From positions 1-13,519 of the forward strand of contig JAZRFR010000043.1 of the NCBI GenBank assembly GCA_045643785.1: 13,519 nucleotides of DNA, written 5' to 3'. Positions 7,692-13,519 of the stretch are shown piece after piece (position 1 is the first letter of the stretch; every line of letters starts with the position of its first letter). The notes beneath the pieces were generated by a model, which did not search any database, was not told where the DNA came from, and saw nothing but the letters and a program-made list of their open reading frames with translations. The position numbers and the translations under genes are program-made. Source of the stretch: CAMEON01 sp045643785 (GTDB lineage: Bacteria; Bacillota; Clostridia; Oscillospirales; CAG-272).

Positions 7692-7710
7692 TGTGATCTC
7701 CTTTACCTCT

Positions 7711-8142
7711 TCATGTTGATGTGTGTGAGCCCACGCATTTCTGCGTCACGCAATTCTGCGTCGCGTAGCTCTGCGCCGTGCAGTCGTGCGACGTACCGTC
7801 GTGTGACGTACTGTCGCAGAGCGTCACGCAGGCAGGCAGAGCGGCTTCGATGAGCCGAAGCCCCGCCGCCGTCACCGCCCAGCCGAGGATATCGGCACCG
7901 CCCAACCCGCGGGTCTTGACCCGCAGAAGCCCCTCACCCTCGGAGCACTCCAGATGGGGAAGTTCCCCACCCCCCTCCGCCGTCGCGGTCGGCGGAAGGG
8001 TCTCCAGATAGGCGATAAAGCCGTAGAGCAGAGCCGACACCCCCGCGCAGACGATGTCCTGTCCCCGCGGCGCTTGTTCCGCGTGGCCGACGGCGGTGAT
8101 CTCCAACCCGTCGTCACGCCGCAGAACCCGGATGCGTATCAT
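7711..8142 (-). CDS. prp: Prp-family cysteine protease (phage-encoded, 143 aa)
   Basis: Prp is the Firmicutes cysteine protease that trims the N-terminal extension of ribosomal protein L27 and, in staphylococcal phages, the capsid and scaffold. The catalytic pair is visible: His20 in VGHAEQA and Cys32 in DIVCAGVSAL, with the family's 12-residue spacing. The core ends near residue 103, close to the usual length of 105-115. After it come about 40 extra residues made of degenerate 5-residue repeats (TSHDG, TSHDC, ATQNC and similar), which are unusual. The gene overlaps the portal stop codon by four bases (ATGA) and precedes the scaffold gene, the usual slot of a prohead protease. Most likely role: maturation of the capsid encoded next to it, whose N-terminus carries the matching motif. 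Confidence 0.88.
   Translation of the reverse strand: MIRIRVLRRDDGLEITAVGHAEQAPRGQDIVCAGVSALLYGFIAYLETLPPTATAEGGGELPHLECSEGEGLLRVKTRGLGGADILGWAVTAAGLRLIEAALPACVTLCDSTSHDGTSHDCTAQSYATQNCVTQKCVGSHTST
7732..7821. repeat. Six degenerate tandem 15-bp repeats inside the Prp gene
   Basis: Six contiguous 15-bp units run in frame through the 3' end of the Prp gene. The two leftmost (CACGCATTTCTGCGT and CACGCAATTCTGCGT) differ at one base; the others are increasingly diverged. On the coding strand the units give TQKCV, TQNCV, AQSYA, SHDCT, SHDGT and LCDST. The tract looks like recent tandem expansion with sequence decay, extending an otherwise normal-length protease. Confidence 0.8.
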
Positions 8143-9809
8143 ACACAGGCCTCCTCACCGACGGCGCCGCCGCTTCCCATAGCCGCCCGCAGGACGTCGA
8201 TCCCCTCGAAGTCCATGCCGGCAAGAGTCCTCTCGGCGGCCGCCCGATTGGCAGGCTCGAACAGCCCCGCGCGGAACAGCTCCAGCATGAGCTGGTTACG
8301 TTCAGTGCGATCCAGAGGATTTTCCCGCTCGGCGCGGACGTCGATATCGAACACGGGACGGCGGTACAAGGCAAAACCGTCAGCTCCTGTGCCCGTCGAC
8401 TTGTCCTGCAAGCCGATATTGGAATAGCGGACATAGCGTCTGCCGCCGTCCTCTCCCACGATACGGAAGCACCGCACCCCGTCGTAGAACTGGCGGATCA
8501 GCTCGATGGCCTGCTGCATGATCTGTACAAAGGCGCGGTAGGAGCCTGCGATCATGTCGCGGCTTGCCTTGTTCCCCGCCTCCTGGAGGGCGGCGATCGC
8601 CTGGGCGGCGGTCACTCCTCCGGACGAGGAGCCCTGAGAAACGTCACGGTTTCCCGTGGTCTCCTTGAGCTCGTCGATCTTCATTTTGCGCACGTCGGTG
8701 AGCATCCCATCCATGGGAGACAGGGTGATCTGACGGAGCTTCTCCTCGTCAATATCTCCCTCCACCTCAATAATGCGCTTATCGGGATTGAGAAAATCCT
8801 TTTCGTTGATGCCCAGGGATCGCTTCGCCCAGTAGCGGACGCGGCTGGCGGTGTTGGCATACTCCAGAATGTGGCCGTCCAGCTCGTCGATGTAGCCCTG
8901 GGGATTGCGTCCCACCGCAATCAGGCCGTAACCCGCAGGGGTTCCCTCCTCGGGGTACAGCACGTCCAGCACCACAGGATACAGACCGTGGTCGTACCAG
9001 CCGCACTCGGCATAAGCGGGGTCGTTTTCGGAGGCGTACAGGAGCACGTCCCCCGTGAATTTGGCGTAGTGCAGAACCGTTCTGCCTTCGGGTGTAATTC
9101 GCTTGTAGTACCAGTCCACCACGGCGGTCTTATCCGAAAGGCCCTCACTGCCGCCGAGATAACTGCCCCCCATCTCGGGGGTAAAGAGGGAGCCGTCCTC
9201 CCGCATGGCCGCCCGCTTTTCCTTCAAAAACGGGTACTGACAAAGCAGGCTCGCGGTGTCGGCAAGCCCCACGAGGAAGAGATGGGGGCTGTCCTGAATG
9301 TCCCGCACCCCGGGCTCCCAGTACAGGTTGAGCAGATCCACGGGACGGATGTCAATGTCTCCGATGCCGTTCTCCAAGCGGGGATTCCAGAATACGCCGT
9401 AGGCGGCCACGCCGTGCTTCAGCTTGCTCCAGGCGTTGTCGGAGTAGGTCTGCCCGAAGCGGCACCGCTCGGTGATGACGGGGAGAATATCCGAAAGCAG
9501 AGCGGCATCCGCCTCGTCGTCGGGCTCGCGGGGCAGGACCGCGCAGACGGGCATGGCATCACAAAGGTCAGCGTGCTTGTTGCACACACTGCCCCACAGC
9601 CAGGCCGACACCGGGGGCGTGCCCCGTCGGGTGTTCCCTGCGGGTACGCCGCCGTGACGGCTCTGCCACCACAGCGCCTCGTCGGTGATGCGGGTGTCCA
9701 GGCGGGATTTTCCGGCCCGATAGCGCTCCAGGAGCTCACCCGCCAGCTTGGCGTCAGCGTCGGTCATGATTCGGTTTGCGTTGTTTGTTTCCTGTTCTGT
9801 ATACTTCAT
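8139..9809 (-). CDS. Portal protein, P22-type (556 aa)
   Basis: Forms the dodecameric ring at one capsid vertex, through which DNA is packaged. Recognised from general resemblance to podoviral and clostridial prophage portals: an N-terminal helical region (residues 1-70), a central beta/stem region with IGDIDIRPVDLLNLYWEPGV, the segment ELDGHILEYANTASRVRYWA, and the conserved helix region ETTGNRDVSQGSSSGGVTAA followed by QAIAALQEAGNKASRDMI. The C-terminal part (about 500-556) is a short helical barrel-like tail. Length fits small P22-type portals. The ATG at 9809 lies one base after the large terminase stop and eight bases after AAAGGA. A longer in-frame start at 9854 would overlap the terminase and has no SD. 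Confidence 0.87.
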   Translation of the reverse strand: MKYTEQETNNANRIMTDADAKLAGELLERYRAGKSRLDTRITDEALWWQSRHGGVPAGNTRRGTPPVSAWLWGSVCNKHADLCDAMPVCAVLPREPDDEADAALLSDILPVITERCRFGQTYSDNAWSKLKHGVAAYGVFWNPRLENGIGDIDIRPVDLLNLYWEPGVRDIQDSPHLFLVGLADTASLLCQYPFLKEKRAAMREDGSLFTPEMGGSYLGGSEGLSDKTAVVDWYYKRITPEGRTVLHYAKFTGDVLLYASENDPAYAECGWYDHGLYPVVLDVLYPEEGTPAGYGLIAVGRNPQGYIDELDGHILEYANTASRVRYWAKRSLGINEKDFLNPDKRIIEVEGDIDEEKLRQITLSPMDGMLTDVRKMKIDELKETTGNRDVSQGSSSGGVTAAQAIAALQEAGNKASRDMIAGSYRAFVQIMQQAIELIRQFYDGVRCFRIVGEDGGRRYVRYSNIGLQDKSTGTGADGFALYRRPVFDIDVRAERENPLDRTERNQLMLELFRAGLFEPANRAAAERTLAGMDFEGIDVLRAAMGSGGAVGEEACV

Positions 9810-9810
9810 A

Positions 9811-11298
9811 TCAAGATTCCTTTCTTTCTCGAATGCGCCCCGCGTAGGGGGCAAACTCTGTATGACCCAGGTTCAGGGGATCGGGGAAAGCCCCGCCCAC
9901 CGTCGGTGTCGGCGCCGCGCAGGGATTCTCCATGCACACGTAGCGGCACTCGTCGTAGATGTGATCCTCCCCCTCGGTGTCCACGTCCTCCACGTCTACC
10001 TGGCTGTATACCAGAGAGGGGAGGGTGCGGATGAAGTGGCGGCAGGTGGAGAACACGTAGAGCATGGGAATACCGTGGCCGTCAAAGGCCAGTCGGTTGT
10101 GGAGCTGAGCCTTCCCCGCCATACGGGTGTTATCGGCCTTATCCCAGTAGACCCCCTCCCTCTCCATCAGCTCCCCGATGGACGCGCCGCCGTTGCGCTG
10201 GTAGATGGCGGGGTCGGCCACGCCGTGGATCCTGCGCCCCATGAGATTGGGGTCTTCGGACTCAACACGGCGGATCAAGCGCGCGATCTCGTCAGCATTC
10301 TTACAAATACCCGTATTGGGAATGGGCAAGCCGTTTGCGTCGGCGCGGCAACCGTACAGCTCGCGGATGCGGTAGAGCCGCCCGTCGTGATCCACGGCGT
10401 ACCATCCCACCGAAAAGGGGCGGGTGTAGCCCCAGTCGAACCCCCGCCAGATGCTCCAGGTGGGGGGAATGCGGAAGGGGGAAATGACGTGGGTACCCAC
10501 TCTGTCCCCGTAATGATCGGGGTCGTTGCGCCACTCGGTGAACACCTGCCCCGAGAAGGAGTCCCAGTCGCCGTAAAGCAACGCCTTTCGCTCGGCCTCG
10601 GGCAGAACGGCCAGACGGGTCAGGTAGTCGGGGTCGTTGCGGAGCAGGATCCCGTTGTCAAATACCGTAGATGGCACGAAGATACGGGATCTTCGGCGGA
10701 TCTCCTGCCGTCCGTCAGGGAAACTCACCTTGACCTCATCCCATACCGTCTTCATGGGGGGCGCAGGGGTGATGAACCGCTCCTTGACCCAGCCGTGGCC
10801 GATCCCGCCGGGATTGGCGGTGGCGCGGATGTAGCATCGCGTCCCGGGACCGTTGGGGCGGTTGCGGGAGAACAGATAGCTGTACTCCTCCCAGGTGAAC
10901 TGGGTCAGCTCGTCGAAGGCGATGAAATCGTAGGCCTGCCCCTGGTAGTTGTACTTGTCCTTGGGGTGAGGGAGACTGCCGAAGATGATCTTCGCCCCCG
11001 AGGAAAACCGCCATACGTGCCCCGTGGCGTTGTAGGTCGCTCCGGGGTCCACCAGGGGATAGTAATGGAGGGACTTGTCCACCAGCTCGGAGAGCTGTGG
11101 GTAAGTCTTGCGCAGGATCAATCCCTTGTAGTACGGAATATGGATCTGTCGCAAGGCCTCCATCACCAGAGCGTCGGACTTCCCTCCCCCCGCCGCGCCG
11201 CCGTAGAGCGCCTCGTCCTCGGGGCGCGCCATGAACAGCGCCTGACGGGGTTGCGGCTTCCAGATCACGGGACGGGAGGACTTGCAGAGGTCTTTCAA
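9811..11298 (-). CDS. terL: Terminase large subunit (495 aa)
   Basis: ATP-driven DNA packaging motor with C-terminal nuclease. Motifs seen: KPQPRQALFM near residues 14-23 (adenine-binding Q motif), Walker A GGAAGGGKS at 33-41, Walker B YDFIAFDE at about 123-130, coupling motif TANPGG at 160-165, and RNase H-like nuclease acidic residues Asp288 (GFDWGY), Asp362 (VADPAIY) and the late EDHIYDECRY. All key residues are present, so the protein looks functional. Start: TTG at 11298, overlapping the small terminase stop as TTGA. The next ATG (codon 23) would remove the Q motif, which argues for the TTG or another non-ATG start. Confidence 0.93.
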   Translation of the reverse strand: MKDLCKSSRPVIWKPQPRQALFMARPEDEALYGGAAGGGKSDALVMEALRQIHIPYYKGLILRKTYPQLSELVDKSLHYYPLVDPGATYNATGHVWRFSSGAKIIFGSLPHPKDKYNYQGQAYDFIAFDELTQFTWEEYSYLFSRNRPNGPGTRCYIRATANPGGIGHGWVKERFITPAPPMKTVWDEVKVSFPDGRQEIRRRSRIFVPSTVFDNGILLRNDPDYLTRLAVLPEAERKALLYGDWDSFSGQVFTEWRNDPDHYGDRVGTHVISPFRIPPTWSIWRGFDWGYTRPFSVGWYAVDHDGRLYRIRELYGCRADANGLPIPNTGICKNADEIARLIRRVESEDPNLMGRRIHGVADPAIYQRNGGASIGELMEREGVYWDKADNTRMAGKAQLHNRLAFDGHGIPMLYVFSTCRHFIRTLPSLVYSQVDVEDVDTEGEDHIYDECRYVCMENPCAAPTPTVGGAFPDPLNLGHTEFAPYAGRIRERKES

Positions 11299-11687
11299 AA
11301 CGCCTCACCACCCGTCTCGTGACTGCCCACGGCCACCGCTTCTTCATCCTCCATAGGCGGATAGGCCACCATTCCACCCAAAAGCTCTCCTTCCTCCTTG
11401 GGATGCTCCCGCCAGCGGGCGGGGTCGCGGTTGTTGAGGTAGTAGGCACACACCCGCACGTCGGCAGGGATATGCACCTCCTCAAAGCCCGCCTCCAGAT
11501 CCTCCCGCTCCGAGATCTTTTTCCCTGTGTCGGAATCGTAGTCCACCCGCTTGACCTTGAAGGATTTTTTCAGTTTGACCTTGTACCCGCAGGCGCGGCG
11601 GTAGAGCGCATCCTCCACGCGGCGGCAACGCAAACTATCCTTGGCCTCGGTGTCAACCGATGCCGCGGGACGAACCGACTCACTCAT
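11295..11687 (-). CDS. terS: Terminase small subunit-like protein lacking an N-terminal HTH (130 aa)
   Basis: The C-terminal part carries the typical small-terminase pattern VEDALYRRACGYKVKLKKSF, then a charged linker and EVHIPADVRVCAYYLNNRDP followed by ARWREHP. In related proteins this segment follows a DNA-binding helix-turn-helix. Here only about 23 residues (MSESVRPAASVDTEAKDSLR) precede it, with no HTH visible. Start: ATG at 11687, seven bases after AAGGAG and overlapping the upstream stop codon (ATGAGTGA). An upstream extension in the same frame has no SD and lies inside the preceding gene. Role: recognition or oligomeric partner for packaging with TerL. HTH-less small terminases exist in clostridial prophages, so it need not be broken. 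Confidence 0.75.
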   Translation of the reverse strand: MSESVRPAASVDTEAKDSLRCRRVEDALYRRACGYKVKLKKSFKVKRVDYDSDTGKKISEREDLEAGFEEVHIPADVRVCAYYLNNRDPARWREHPKEEGELLGGMVAYPPMEDEEAVAVGSHETGGEAF

Positions 11688-11925
11688 TCCCCGACTCCTT
11701 CTCGGTCTGCAAGCGGATAACGTACTCGTCCCCCTCGCGAATGACCGTACAGGAAAAATCATCCAAGGCGCTCTTGATGTCGGCTACCTTGACCCGCAGA
11801 GTATCCGTCTGCATACGGGTCAGAAGATATCCCAGCCAGGCATGGTACAGCTTCAAAGTCTCCTCCATAGCGGCGGGCAACAGTCTGTAGGGCGATCCGC
11901 CCTTCTTTTTGGGTGTCTTACTCAT
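11680..11925 (-). CDS. Small phage protein of unknown function (81 aa)
   Basis: The product starts MSKTPKKKGGSPYRLLPAAM, a lysine/glycine-rich tip followed by helices (EETLKLYHAWLGYLLTRMQT) and a short beta-like segment CTVIREGDEYVIRLQTEKE. No family is recognised. The basic tip and location just before the small terminase make a DNA-binding or packaging-accessory role conceivable; this is inference only. The ATG at 11925 overlaps the upstream stop codon (ATGAGTAA) and sits 10 bases after AGGAAG. A start at 11934 is too close to that SD. Confidence 0.7.
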   Translation of the reverse strand: MSKTPKKKGGSPYRLLPAAMEETLKLYHAWLGYLLTRMQTDTLRVKVADIKSALDDFSCTVIREGDEYVIRLQTEKESGNE

Positions 11926-12187
11926 GACAAGCATACTTCCTTTCGTAAAAATGATCCATAGCAACTTTGAGAGGGCATTGCCGATAGCCCTCGGGATGGG
12001 CGCAAAAGCGGTATACGTATTCCCTTCTCGCCAAGCGATCGGGAAAGCGAAAGGTCGCTCCCTCGCAGTTCACCTGCCCCCCTCCGCGTTCCTTCTTAAA
12101 GTACGGACAAATACCAAGCCGTCCCCCTACGTCGGCTTCCGGTTCCGCATCGACGGCGATAAGACAGTTCGCATTGATCTTCTCCAT
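11918..12187 (-). CDS. Cysteine-rich small protein, first gene of the phage operon (89 aa)
   Basis: Contains Cys8, Cys27-Pro-Tyr-Phe, Cys41, Cys62, Cys71-Pro and Cys87, with the main four spaced C-x13-C-x20-C-x8-C together with His64 and His79. This pattern suggests metal binding (zinc-finger-like). The run RFPDRLARREYVYRFCAHPE is strongly charged. It resembles small CPYF-type hypothetical proteins near clostridial prophage terminase genes, but I know of no assigned function. ATG at 12187 is 10 bases after CAGGAGG. It is the first gene after the operon promoter; a regulatory or DNA-binding role is possible. Confidence 0.72.
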   Translation of the reverse strand: MEKINANCLIAVDAEPEADVGGRLGICPYFKKERGGGQVNCEGATFRFPDRLARREYVYRFCAHPEGYRQCPLKVAMDHFYERKYACHE

Positions 12188-12240
12188 ATCGTGTATTCCT
12201 CCTGCTGTTTATTTTGTTCCGCTTGCTTAACTCATTTCGT

Positions 12241-12257
12241 CAAGTTCGCTTAACTTG
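12241..12257. promoter_or_regulatory. Operator candidate: CAAGTT-N5-AACTTG inverted repeat
   Basis: A perfect 6-bp inverted repeat with a 5-base centre overlaps the expected start site of the leftward phage operon promoter, an ideal position for repression. The core TTAACT recurs at 12227-12232 and 12311-12316, the latter between the two divergent -35 boxes. The local 8-mer GCTTAACT is repeated at 12225-12232 and 12248-12255. Likely bound by the adjacent S24-type repressor; not proven. Confidence 0.5.
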
Positions 12258-12262
12258 GCGAT

Positions 12263-12291
12263 AGTATAACATACTTTACTCGATTTGTCAA
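12263..12291 (-). promoter_or_regulatory. Sigma-A promoter of the phage head/packaging operon
   Basis: On the minus strand: -35 TTGACA (12291-12286), a 17-bp spacer, and -10 TATACT (12268-12263). This is one mismatch from full consensus. The start site is expected near 12256, giving a leader of about 69 bases to the ATG at 12187. It drives genes down to 2939 with no other clear promoter seen between. Confidence 0.85.
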
Positions 12292-12332
12292 CCCCACTTT
12301 TGAAATTTATTTAACTATTTTCCCACATCCCC

Positions 12333-12361
12333 TTGACAGACAAGAAGAAATCGTGTATAAT
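12333..12361 (+). promoter_or_regulatory. Consensus sigma-A promoter of the repressor gene
   Basis: TTGACA (12333-12338), exactly 17 bp, TATAAT (12356-12361): a full-consensus promoter. The start site is near 12368, so the leader is only about 29 bases and holds the GAAAGGAAG ribosome binding site. Its -35 box is about 42 bases from that of the divergent phage operon promoter. Confidence 0.88.
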
Positions 12362-12396
12362 AAATGCAACAAACCACACACGAAAGGAAGTCCGCC

Positions 12397-13053
12397 ATGG
12401 ATATTTTCAAGGATCGACTCATCGAAGCCATGACCCTTCGGGGCATGCGCGCCTCCGAGCTGGCCAAGCGCACAGGGCTCTCCAAGGCCCGCATCAGCCA
12501 GTACGTCAACGGCAAGTTCATCCCCAAATCCGACGCCATCCTCCTCATCGCCGAAGTCCTGCAGGTCTCTGAGCTGTGGCTCATGGGCAAAACCTCCGAC
12601 ATGGAGGCCACCGACACCCCCTCCCGCTCCCGAATCCCCTGCCCCGAAAACGTAGCCCCCCTCCGCCTCTGCCGCTACCCCATCCTGGGCGAGATCGCCT
12701 GCGGCCTCCCCATCCTGGCCGAGGAAGACCCCGACGGCGGCTACGTCACCGCCGCCGAAACCACCGCCGATTTCTGCCTCACCGCCAAGGGCGACAGCAT
12801 GATCGGTGCCCGCATCTTTGACGGCGACGAGGTCTTCATTCAGCAGACCGACCTGGTCAATAACGGCGAGATCGCCGCCGTGGTGGTGGACAACGAAGCC
12901 ACCCTCAAGCGAGTCTACTACTACCCCGAGGCTGAAAAGCTCATCCTCACCGCCGAGAACCCCGCATTCCCCCCCATGGTCTTCGTGGGCGAGGAGCTGG
13001 CCAGCATCCGCATCCTGGGTCGCGCCGTGGCCTTCCAGTCCAAGGTGCGCTGA
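12397..13053 (+). CDS. LexA/CI-like self-cleaving repressor (HTH + S24 peptidase, 218 aa)
   Basis: An N-terminal Cro/C1-type helix-turn-helix (residues 5-62, ELAKRTGLSKARISQYVNGK is the recognition region) is joined by a linker to an S24 LexA-like peptidase domain (about 93-215). Ser134 in KGDSM is the nucleophile and Lys171 in TLKRV the general base. The cleavage site is probably Cys102-Gly103 in GEIACGLPI, equivalent to Ala-Gly in LexA and CI. Such proteins repress phage lytic genes until RecA filaments after DNA damage stimulate self-cleavage. ATG at 12397 follows GAAAGGAAG at six bases. The gene lies divergent to the phage head operon, whose promoter it most likely controls, and it may autoregulate. 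All catalytic residues are intact. Confidence 0.92.
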   Translation: MDIFKDRLIEAMTLRGMRASELAKRTGLSKARISQYVNGKFIPKSDAILLIAEVLQVSELWLMGKTSDMEATDTPSRSRIPCPENVAPLRLCRYPILGEIACGLPILAEEDPDGGYVTAAETTADFCLTAKGDSMIGARIFDGDEVFIQQTDLVNNGEIAAVVVDNEATLKRVYYYPEAEKLILTAENPAFPPMVFVGEELASIRILGRAVAFQSKVR

Positions 13054-13071
13054 TCGGAACCGTACGCCCCC

Positions 13072-13110
13072 CGAAAACGTTTCGCCCCTGTTTTTGCAAT
13101 TTTTTTGATG
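13072..13110 (+). terminator. Weak terminator candidate after the repressor
   Basis: A small hairpin CGAAA-ACG-TTTCG (13072-13084) is followed by CCCCTG and then T-rich sequence with runs of five and seven T's. The stem is short and the T-runs are offset, so efficiency is doubtful. Confidence 0.35.
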
Positions 13111-13124
13111 TCGACAGGATAGGC

Positions 13125-13153
13125 TTGTCCCCGCGCCGCTTTTGTGCTATCCT
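13125..13153 (+). promoter_or_regulatory. Possible promoter of the lipoprotein gene
   Basis: TTGTCC (13125-13130), 17-bp spacer, TATCCT (13148-13153): four of six consensus bases in each box. It lies 30 bases before the lipoprotein ATG, with AAAGGAG between. Confidence 0.45.
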
Positions 13154-13182
13154 ATGGGTATATCCACCGAAAGGAGCTACCC

Positions 13183-13519
13183 ATGAAACAATACAAAACC
13201 GCCTTGATCCTGTCCGCCCTTCTCCTGTCCCTGACCGCCTGCTCCACCCCCACCGTCGGACACACGCCCGTCCCCTCCGACTCCTCTGCTCCCACCGATT
13301 CCTCCGACGCCCTGCGTACCTACTACGAAGCCCTCATCGCCGAACTGAAGCAGGAGATTTTGAATCAGAAGCAAAGCGACTATGTCACCCGCCTGGAATA
13401 CGAGTCCCGTATTGAAGAATTGGAAGCCAAGCTGAACGCCATGAAGGAGTCCCCCCCCGCCCCCGACCTCCCCCCCGCGGGGGGTCCCCCGCCCGCCCCC
13501 CCCCCCCCCCCCCCCCCCC
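13183..13519 (+). CDS. Lipoprotein with coiled coil, truncated by the contig end
   Basis: The start ATG at 13183 follows AAAGGAG at six bases. The N-terminus MKQYKTALILSALLLSLTAC is a lipoprotein signal with lipobox Leu17-Thr-Ala-Cys20; Cys20 would be lipid-anchored on the outer face of the membrane. A Ser/Thr/Pro-rich linker (about 21-45) is followed by a coiled-coil region (46-92) with LRTYYEALIAELKQEILNQK and ESRIEELEAKLNAMKE. The frame stays open to the window edge. The apparent proline-rich end (from about residue 90) is encoded by a C-homopolymer tract and should not be trusted. It is probably a host gene next to the phage block; function unknown. Confidence 0.7.
   Translation, partial: MKQYKTALILSALLLSLTACSTPTVGHTPVPSDSSAPTDSSDALRTYYEALIAELKQEILNQKQSDYVTRLEYESRIEELEAKLNAMKESPPAPDLPPAGGPPPAPPPPPPP
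13450..13519. other. Poly-C contig-end artefact
   Basis: The last 70 or so bases collapse into C-runs broken by a few G, T and A, ending in more than 20 consecutive C's. This is the complement of the poly-G dark-cycle signal of two-colour Illumina chemistry and marks the assembly edge. Sequence right of about 13450 should not be interpreted. Confidence 0.85.

Larger units (their letters stand above)
2939..13053. mobile_element. Prophage-derived head and packaging block with its own repressor
   Basis: A continuous set of phage families (small and large terminase, portal, Prp protease, scaffold, major capsid, small connector-type genes, propeller protein) is transcribed leftward from one promoter and opposed by a divergent S24-type repressor gene. 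Gene order follows the P22 pattern: packaging, portal, scaffold, coat, connectors, propeller. No integrase, excisionase, replication, tail, ejection or lysis gene lies inside these bounds, and I saw no convincing att direct repeat flanking them. The left bound is the last phage stop codon and the right bound is the repressor stop; the true ends of the element are not proven. Confidence 0.75.

Noticed and set aside
7732..7821. Short CRISPR-like repeat array
   Set aside because: Units are contiguous 15-mers without spacers and lie in frame within the Prp coding region.
9748..11322. Long plus-strand frames antisense to portal and large terminase (also 8871-10034)
   Set aside because: The minus strand carries all Walker, coupling and nuclease motifs; the antisense products have no domain and no SD.
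2870..13150. Flanking att direct repeats of the prophage block
   Set aside because: Comparing the 2870-2940 and 13054-13150 edges gave only short chance matches such as TTTTGTG; no convincing att core and no integrase.

Overview
The window looks like part of a GC-rich Clostridia-type (Firmicutes, probably gut Oscillospirales-like) genome carrying a compact prophage-derived block. The evidence is strong AGGAGG-type ribosome binding sites, consensus sigma-A promoters with 17-bp spacers, phage protein families typical of clostridial prophages, and a GH78 alpha-L-rhamnosidase. No rRNA, tRNA, CRISPR array, integrase or transposase is visible. The right edge runs into a poly-C tract that looks like a contig-end artefact.

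Layout, left to right: (i) 1-195 holds a minus-strand terminator. (ii) 196-2718 (-) is a complete cytoplasmic GH78 alpha-L-rhamnosidase with its own promoter (2842-2870) and a leader containing a 7-bp tandem repeat. (iii) 2939-12187 (-) is one long, tightly overlapping phage head-and-packaging operon. In transcription order it encodes a Cys-rich small protein, an 81-aa protein, a small terminase, the large terminase, a P22-type portal, a Prp-family cysteine protease, a scaffold, an N4-gp56-type major capsid protein, four small head/connector-type proteins (one a 58-aa GTG-start gene) and a beta-propeller-like protein. (iv) 12188-12396 is a divergent control region with two near-perfect promoters back to back and an inverted-repeat operator candidate at the late-operon start site. 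(v) 12397-13053 (+) is a LexA/CI-like self-cleaving repressor (HTH plus S24 peptidase). (vi) 13183-end (+) is a lipoprotein with a coiled coil, cut by the contig end.

How the genes fit together (inference): the repressor probably silences the divergent structural operon until RecA-stimulated self-cleavage releases it. The operon then supplies a terminase, portal, scaffold, shell and maturation protease. The capsid N-terminus carries an LQHFAS sequence that matches the Prp cleavage signal of ribosomal protein L27 and staphylococcal phage capsids. The Prp gene lies in the same operon, so protease and substrate are encoded together. The block stops after the propeller gene: no tail, ejection, lysis, replication or integration genes lie between the repressor and the rhamnosidase. 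It is therefore either a decayed prophage or a minimal capsid-forming element (satellite-like or gene-transfer-agent-like). The sequence alone does not decide between these.
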